A stretch of DNA of 46,918 bases, from the NCBI GenBank assembly GCA_026401075.1, contig JAPLNQ010000265.1, positions 1 to 46,918 on the forward strand, given 5' to 3'. The DNA comes from Planctomycetia bacterium. Lineage in GTDB: Bacteria > Planctomycetota > Planctomycetia > Pirellulales > UBA1268. Positions within the stretch are counted from its first letter, which is position 1. The number at the start of each line of letters is the position of its first letter. The position numbers were made by a program, and so were the translations under genes. The notes below the pieces were generated by a model. That model searched no databases. It was given only the letters and a program-made list of their open reading frames with translations, and was not told the DNA's origin. Positions 41,940-46,918 of the stretch are shown piece by piece.

Positions 41940-44266
41940 GCGCCGGCCTCCTGCGTAACGCCTTCCGGCAGGGGCGGCGGCTCACCGGCCGACCGGTTCG
42001 CCCGTGCCGCAGGCCGTGTGACTGCGGCTCCCGCCTTCACGTCGGCTGCAGTCGCTTCCTCGGCCGCCGCTGCAAACTCGGCCGCCGCACTGGCACCGGC
42101 CGCGATTTCCTCGCGCGGCGCATAGAAGCGGTTGGCCACGGTCCAATCGGCCGCCATGATCAGGGCGGTGAGCAGGATGATCCAGCCGAAGAGTTCGGTG
42201 CCGACGCGTTCGAGGTTGACGTCTCGCACAAGTTCCGCCTCGGTGCGCGCGAGTCTCTGGCCTTGCCCCCATACCGTGGCAAGGCTGTCGGCATTGAGGC
42301 GGGTGAAATCCGTAGCGGTGGGATCGAGGGAGGCGCTAAACCCGGTCACCAGCCCCCCCGCCGCACCGCCGGCACGGACCGAATAATTGCCGGGAAGCTG
42401 CGTGGCGGTGACCGTGAGCACCCCGCGTGCCTGATCGATGGCGACGGGAAACTCATCCCCGCTCGGCGGCCGCACAAACGCCGCCGGCACATCGGGGCGT
42501 GCCACATGCAGGCTGGCCGGCCGGCCGGCCACGACATTCAGGTCATCAGCTGTGTCGATCGCCCGCAGGAGCGTCTCGTTGGCGAGCATCACGAACGGCC
42601 AGGGCTCAAAGCCTGTCGCCAGGGTGTTCCACGCGTCCGGATCATCGGCTGTCTGCGAGACGGGTGTGGTCACGGTCACCACCATCCCCTGCCCAAGCGT
42701 GTGTTCGATCACTGCGGGCAGTCCGTTGCGGTAGGCCGCCACGACATTAGCCGTTGCGTCTGCGTCGGCACCAGCGGGCGCGGCACGACTCGTCTCGAAT
42801 TCCCAGTGCCTCGCCACCGGAAAATCCTGCCACGGCACCGCATCGCCAACCCGGCGGAACGCCGCGAGCATGGGGTGGTCGAGCGCTGCAGGAGCCAGAT
42901 AGTTATCGCCACCGGCTGCCCGCCAGACCCTGACGATGCCGCCGCCGAGCACCCGCTGCGAGGCCTCGCTGTTGAACCGGGCCGCATCGCCAGCCCTGGG
43001 GCCGAGCCATACCACCAGACCACGGCCCGCCGCCACCCATTGGCCGAGCGATTCCCAGGTGGCCGGCGGCAGCGGCGGCGGATCGACGAGGACGATGCCG
43101 CGATAGTCGTCCCAGGCCAGCGACGCCAACTCCGCCACATCGGCAACCGTGACCGTGAAAGCGGCCTGACCCGCCTTGGCAAGCGTCACCGGCGCGATGG
43201 CCTGCGACAGGAACAGACCCGTGCGCGACGCCGGAGCCGGCGCTGCCACGAGCACCCGGGCAGCAGCCCCCACCTCGACGGTGAAGCACCATGCATTGTC
43301 GGCCTCGAGGTCGTCGGTGCCATCGATCACCACGCAGCCCTGTCGAATACCCGGCTCGAGTCCCGTGATCTCGAAATCGATCTGGCCACCGGCACCTTCC
43401 TTCCACGCGCCAGGCTTCACTGCTCGCCTCATCGAGCGGCCGTCGACACCGACCATCTCCACCGCCACTGCCCGAACGGCATCGGTACCGACGCGACTGG
43501 TCGCCACCGTCAGCCCGAGCGGGGAGCCGGCGGGAATTCTGTCGCTGGAAAGCTCGACCGCGTCGATCGCAAAATTGCGGGCCGACGTCGCGCCCACGTC
43601 AACGACGAGCAGGCTCGTGTCAGGATGCGACGCGGCGATATCGAGCGGCGGAGCGTTGTCCCAGGCCCCGCGCGAGCAGTCGGTGAAGAGATAGATCTCG
43701 CGCCGCGGTATTCCCGAGCCGTCCAAGAGCCGAAGGCCAGCGGCGAGCGACTGCGCGAGCGATGCCGCCGGCGTGGTGGCTGCGAGACGGTCGATCCGGG
43801 CCGTGGCCGCCGCGATCGTGGGGGCAAACGCCGCTGCACCGCCCGACGTGTCGAGCACGGCAACCTTGCTCTCCGGCGGCAGCTTCTGGAAAAGCGTTCT
43901 GGCCATGGCGGTGGCCTGCTCCAACCGCGTGCGATTCCCTTCTCGCAGGAGCATCCGCGGCGCCGTATCGAAGATGAATGCCGCCGCCACCGGCCCCTCG
44001 CCGTCGGCCAGCCAGCCGGCGCCGCGAAGCACCGGCCGGGCCAGCGCGAGCGCCAGCAGGGCCAGCGCCGCCATTCGCAGGAGGAGCAGAAACACGTGAC
44101 TGAGGCGGAGCCGCCGGCGGTTGGCGACCGCCTTCTGCTTCAGAAACCGCAGCGCCGGAAACTCCCGCTTCACCGGCTTTCGCCGCATGATGAGATGGAG
44201 CACCAGCGGCACGGCGACCAGCGCCGCGCCACCCAGCAGCATCGGTGTCAGAAACGAGAGGCCCAT
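41936..44266 (-). CDS. BatA-like membrane protein (aerotolerance regulator N-terminal type)
   Basis: A 776-residue protein. The N-terminus LSFLTPMLLGGAALVAVPLVLHLIMRRKPVKREFPALRFL is the BatA/aerotolerance-regulator TM domain, followed by a second TM (LLLLRMAALALLALALARP). The next domain is VWA-like, but its first MIDAS motif is degenerate: IFDTAPRMLL in place of D-x-S-x-S, so metal binding is doubtful. Later parts resemble the amidotransferase-like fold with GIVLVDPPPLPPATWESLGQWV, and a TM lies near the C-terminus (LFGWIILLTALIMAADW). It starts 12 bp after the DUF58 gene and overlaps the next gene by 4 bp. In MoxR systems such proteins assemble with DUF58 and VWA partners in the membrane. 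Confidence 0.85.
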   Translation of the reverse strand: MGLSFLTPMLLGGAALVAVPLVLHLIMRRKPVKREFPALRFLKQKAVANRRRLRLSHVFLLLLRMAALALLALALARPVLRGAGWLADGEGPVAAAFIFDTAPRMLLREGNRTRLEQATAMARTLFQKLPPESKVAVLDTSGGAAAFAPTIAAATARIDRLAATTPAASLAQSLAAGLRLLDGSGIPRREIYLFTDCSRGAWDNAPPLDIAASHPDTSLLVVDVGATSARNFAIDAVELSSDRIPAGSPLGLTVATSRVGTDAVRAVAVEMVGVDGRSMRRAVKPGAWKEGAGGQIDFEITGLEPGIRQGCVVIDGTDDLEADNAWCFTVEVGAAARVLVAAPAPASRTGLFLSQAIAPVTLAKAGQAAFTVTVADVAELASLAWDDYRGIVLVDPPPLPPATWESLGQWVAAGRGLVVWLGPRAGDAARFNSEASQRVLGGGIVRVWRAAGGDNYLAPAALDHPMLAAFRRVGDAVPWQDFPVARHWEFETSRAAPAGADADATANVVAAYRNGLPAVIEHTLGQGMVVTVTTPVSQTADDPDAWNTLATGFEPWPFVMLANETLLRAIDTADDLNVVAGRPASLHVARPDVPAAFVRPPSGDEFPVAIDQARGVLTVTATQLPGNYSVRAGGAAGGLVTGFSASLDPTATDFTRLNADSLATVWGQGQRLARTEAELVRDVNLERVGTELFGWIILLTALIMAADWTVANRFYAPREEIAAGASAAAEFAAAAEEATAADVKAGAAVTRPAARANRSAGEPPPLPEGVTQEAGA

Positions 44267-44278
44267 GTTCGCCTGTCA

Positions 44279-45178
44279 CTAAAACCGGTTGCGGCGGCTG
44301 GAGAGATATCCCAGCAGGGCTCGGTCGAACTGCATGCTCGTGTCGAGCGGTACGTAATCGATACCGGCGTGAAAGCAGGTCTTGCGATAGTCCTCCCGAA
44401 ACGCTTCCACGCCCGCGACATACTGCTTGCGGGCCGCATCGGCATCCACCACCAGACGGTCGAGCGACTCGGGCTCCGTGAACTCCACCATCCCCTCGAA
44501 CGGGAAGCGGACCTCCGCCTCGTCGAGCACGTGGAAGAGAATCACGTCGTGCCCCCGATGACGCAGCCGCAGGAGGGCGTCGCGAACCGGCTCCGGATCC
44601 GCCAGCAGATCGCTGAACACCATCACGAGCGAGCGGTGCCGGAGCATCGCAGCCACCTGCACCAGGCTGCGGGCGATGTCGGTCTTGCCGGAGGGCTTCA
44701 CCTTCGCAAGCACCGACAGCACCTGCGCGATCTGCGACCGCTTCGAGCGGGCCGGCAGGCTGGCATGGAGCTTCTCGTCGAAGACCATCAGGCCGCAAGG
44801 ATCCTGCTGGTGGATCATCAGCCAGCAGAGGGCCGCGGCCAGCGAGATCGAGTATTCAAGCTTCGTGAGCTGCTGCCGGTAGGTGTAGGCCATCGAGGCG
44901 CTCGTATCGACCACCAGATACCCCGTGATGTTGGTCTCGGCCTCGAACTTCTTGACGTAGTGCTTGTCGGTCTTGGCGTAGACCAGCCAGTCGATGTCCT
45001 TGGGATCATCGCCGGCGGTGTATTTACGATGCTCGCTGAACTCAACGGAAAACCCCTGGTAAGGGCTGGCATGGAGCCCCTGCAGGAAGCCCCGCACGAT
45101 GAACTGCGCGCGGAGATCGAGCCGTGCGATCTGCCGCACCACCTCCGGCTTCAGGTATTCCTCGACCGCCCGCACCAT
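44279..45178 (-). CDS. DUF58 (VWA-related) protein of a MoxR system
   Basis: A 299-residue protein without a TM. Conserved DUF58 region: GFSVEFSEHRKYTAGDDPKDIDWLVYAKTDKHYVKKFEAE, followed by the MIDAS-type DTSASM and later VMVFSDLLADPEPVRDAL. These proteins are clients or partners of MoxR ATPases. The gene lies 13 bp after moxR and 12 bp before the BatA-like gene, so it belongs to the same transcript. The MIDAS Asp/Ser residues are intact, in contrast with the BatA-like neighbour. Confidence 0.95.
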   Translation of the reverse strand: MVRAVEEYLKPEVVRQIARLDLRAQFIVRGFLQGLHASPYQGFSVEFSEHRKYTAGDDPKDIDWLVYAKTDKHYVKKFEAETNITGYLVVDTSASMAYTYRQQLTKLEYSISLAAALCWLMIHQQDPCGLMVFDEKLHASLPARSKRSQIAQVLSVLAKVKPSGKTDIARSLVQVAAMLRHRSLVMVFSDLLADPEPVRDALLRLRHRGHDVILFHVLDEAEVRFPFEGMVEFTEPESLDRLVVDADAARKQYVAGVEAFREDYRKTCFHAGIDYVPLDTSMQFDRALLGYLSSRRNRF

Positions 45179-45191
45179 GGGATCGCTCCGG

Positions 45192-46217
45192 TCACTTCAC
45201 CAGCTTTGGAATCTCGGGCTCCGGGATCTCGCGGACGAGCCGCTCGATGATCGACTCGCTGGTGAGGCCGTCGGCCTGCGCCTGGAAGTTGGTGGCGATG
45301 CGGTGCCGCAGCACCGGCCCGGCAATCCGCCGGATGTCATCCAGCGACACGCTGAACCGCCCGTCCATCGCGGCCATCGCCTTGCCGCCCTGGATGAGAA
45401 ACTGTCCCGCCCGCGGCCCCGCGCCCCAGTCCACCAGTTCCGTCACGTAGGCCGGGGCCTGGGGATCCTTGGGACGCGTCGCCCGCACGAGCCGGGCCAC
45501 GTATTTCACAACGTATTCGCTCACCGCCACGCTGCCGACGAGCTTCTGGATGTTGACGATCGCCCGGCCCGACAGCACCTTCCGCACCTCGGGCTTCTCG
45601 GCCCGCGTCGTCGCCATCAGGATCTGCTCCTCCTCACTGGCCGTTGGATACCCAACCTTGATGTTGAACATGAAGCGGTCGAGCTGCGCCTCGGGCAGAG
45701 GATACGTCCCCTCCTGCTCGATCGGATTCTGCGTGGCGATCGTGAAGAAGGGATCGGGCAGGGAGTAGGTCTCCTGACCGACAGAAACCTCCCGCTCCTG
45801 CATCGCCTGCAGGAGCGCCGCCTGGGTCTTGGGCGGCGTACGATTGATCTCGTCGGCGAGCAGGATGTTGGTGAAGATCGGCCCTTCGACGAAGCGAAAC
45901 CGCCGCCGGCCGGCCTCGTCCTCCTCGAGCACGTTGGTGCCGGTGATGTCGGAAGGCATCAGGTCGGGCGTGAATTGCACCCGCTTGAAGCCGACGTCGA
46001 GAATTCTCGCCAGTGTCGACACCATCAGCGTTTTGGCCAGTCCCGGCACGCCCTCCAGCAGGCAGTGCCCGCGGGTGAAGATGGCGGCGAAGAGCTGCTC
46101 GATGACTTCGTTCTGGCCGACGATCACCTTCTGCAGTTCCTCCTGCATCAGCTTCCGATGCTGTGCGAACTCCTGCAGAATCTCATCGAGGGTCTTGGGG
46201 CGGGCGGCGGTGGACAC
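45192..46217 (-). CDS. moxR: MoxR-type AAA+ ATPase
   Basis: A 341-residue protein started at GTG 46217, with GGAGGG 9 bases upstream; the frame is open to 46265 without a Shine-Dalgarno. Walker A EGVPGLAKT, Walker B ILLADEINR, sensor-1 ATQNP followed by GTYPLPEAQLDRFMF, and the C-terminal helical lid domain (RPKDPQAPAYV...GAGPRAGQ, typical of the MoxR lid). MoxR ATPases act as chaperone-like remodelers of VWA proteins, which are encoded by the next three genes. First gene of the six-gene minus-strand operon; its promoter should lie in 46218-46457, shared with the divergent terpenoid-repeat gene. Confidence 0.96.
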   Translation of the reverse strand: MSTAARPKTLDEILQEFAQHRKLMQEELQKVIVGQNEVIEQLFAAIFTRGHCLLEGVPGLAKTLMVSTLARILDVGFKRVQFTPDLMPSDITGTNVLEEDEAGRRRFRFVEGPIFTNILLADEINRTPPKTQAALLQAMQEREVSVGQETYSLPDPFFTIATQNPIEQEGTYPLPEAQLDRFMFNIKVGYPTASEEEQILMATTRAEKPEVRKVLSGRAIVNIQKLVGSVAVSEYVVKYVARLVRATRPKDPQAPAYVTELVDWGAGPRAGQFLIQGGKAMAAMDGRFSVSLDDIRRIAGPVLRHRIATNFQAQADGLTSESIIERLVREIPEPEIPKLVK

Positions 46218-46457
46218 TCCTGGAATCCCTCCGGTTGTGAACCTGGCGTGCGCGCGTGGCGGCACATGACGTCAGTATCCGCCCCAGCACCGAAACCAGC
46301 AAACGACTAGCGTTCTGCCAGCCGCTTTTCCACCTCCCGTCGCCTCAGGTCGATCTGTGCCCATGGAAGAAAACCGTTACTATGGAATCAGGCCTTCACG
46401 AAAGGGTTTGACTTGGATTTTCCGGCACGAATCTACGGGCGATGCAGCGATGCGTTG

Positions 46458-46918
46458 GTGCGACTCCTACTCGTCGCCCTGCTCTGCTCGACGGCGCTGC
46501 ATGCACGGGCAGCCGAGCCGGCTCCGGTCTCGCCCGAGAAGATCCAGCGGGCCATCGAGAAGGCCCGCGACTGGCTGATCCGTGAGCAGGAGGCAAATGG
46601 CTCCTGGGAGTGCTCGATGCGCACGGAGGAGACGCGGGTGGGCGCCACGTCGCTGGTCATGCTGGCGTTGGCCAATGCGGGCGTCGACCGCAGCCATCTC
46701 GCCATGCAGCGAGGTCTCGACTGGCTGCGGCGGCAGAAGCCCGACGAGACCTACTCCGTCTCACTGCAGACGCTCGTTCTGGCAATGCTCTCACCCGACG
46801 CCGACCGCGCTCTCCTCGAACGCAACGTCGACTGGCTGGAGAAGGCTCAGGTGCCGCAGGGACCGGCAACAGGCTCCTGGTCGTATGGCACCAACAAGGG
46901 GACCGGCGACAATTCCAA
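46458..46918 (+). CDS. Prenyltransferase/squalene-oxidase-repeat protein (3' truncated)
   Basis: The frame is open to the window end; at least 153 residues. Start uncertain: GTG 46458 (or TTG 46455) begins a signal peptide VRLLLVALLCSTALHARAAEP; no Shine-Dalgarno is visible and the frame continues open upstream. Mature residues contain alpha/alpha-toroid repeats: IEKARDWLIREQEANGSWE, VGATSLVMLALANAGV, GLDWLRRQKPDETYSVSLQTLVLAML and NVDWLEKAQ, typical of the secreted planctomycete prenyltransferase/squalene-cyclase-repeat proteins. These are usually not terpene cyclases, and their function is unknown. Divergent from the MoxR operon. Confidence 0.78.
   Translation, partial: MRLLLVALLCSTALHARAAEPAPVSPEKIQRAIEKARDWLIREQEANGSWECSMRTEETRVGATSLVMLALANAGVDRSHLAMQRGLDWLRRQKPDETYSVSLQTLVLAMLSPDADRALLERNVDWLEKAQVPQGPATGSWSYGTNKGTGDNS

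Noticed and set aside
42263..45250. Open frame of 995 codons on the plus strand opposite the BatA-like and DUF58 genes
   Set aside because: Arg/His-rich product without domains. It is the antisense shadow of well-conserved minus-strand genes in GC-rich DNA.
46357..46578. ATG-started frame upstream of the terpenoid-repeat protein
   Set aside because: It is in a different frame from the conserved repeat domain and its product is Arg/Ser-rich; a frameshift is possible but unsupported.

Overview
The window is GC-rich chromosomal DNA with the hallmarks of a planctomycete, most likely a Pirellulales-type member of Planctomycetota. It carries a PSCyt1/DUF1549/DUF1553 protein, a Tat-exported DUF1501 protein, a DUF1559 protein with a prepilin-type N-terminus, many secreted proteins and a formylmethanofuran dehydrogenase subunit C homologue (the H4MPT-linked C1 pathway known in planctomycetes). 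No rRNA, tRNA, phage or complete insertion sequence was recognised. The outermost genes on both sides are cut by the window ends.

Layout. 1-5.6 kb: secreted carbohydrate-type genes (glycosidase-like protein with a LamG-like tail, an esterase, a frameshifted FAD-dependent oxidoreductase, a second esterase). 5.8-13.1 kb: planctomycete surface set (DUF1549/DUF1553 giant, cytochrome-c/WD40 protein, DUF1501 protein). 13.2-18.2 kb: a kdsD-kdsC-(giant LptC/OstA-like) row matching the proteobacterial kdsD-kdsC-lptC-lptA order. 18.4-22.2 kb: class II aldolase, DUF454 protein, MFS transporter, Cys-rich lipoprotein. 22.5-25.6 kb: a minus-strand fatty-acid-type cluster (hotdog dehydratase, long ACP, second hotdog, ketosynthase). 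26.0-28.3 kb: fhcC homologue with a 3' frameshift, then rpsL-rpsG and an FMN-binding split-barrel protein. 28.4-33.2 kb: accessory segment with three toxin-antitoxin modules (ParD-like/zeta-like; HipB with a decayed HipA; an antitoxin/RelE pair) surrounding a lipoprotein and a DUF1559 protein. 33.3-36.3 kb: sppA and lexA. 36.3-46.2 kb: a tight six-gene minus-strand operon MoxR - DUF58 - BatA-like - VWA/GATase-like - histidine kinase - sigma-54 response regulator. The window ends in a prenyltransferase/squalene-cyclase-repeat protein.

Three dispersed short-repeat families occur between or inside genes: (i) elements of about 75 bp with CAAGTT..AACTTG hairpins and CCCGTGGC/GCCACGGG ends (two full copies, one half copy); (ii) a GGGGACGCAGCTC family, including a 28-bp-armed perfect hairpin that has become the C-terminal coding sequence of a membrane protein; (iii) a CTGACACCTTTTG direct repeat next to the decayed hipA. 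They look like REP/BIME-type elements; no transposase for them lies in the window. Tandem repeats of about 14-15 bp also recur inside coding sequences.

The most interesting targets are the MoxR-to-sigma-54 operon with its internal hairpin, the divergent toxin-antitoxin locus with two different perfect palindromes, the cysteine-every-fifth-residue lipoprotein, the giant OstA-like protein in the Kdo row, and the new repeat families.
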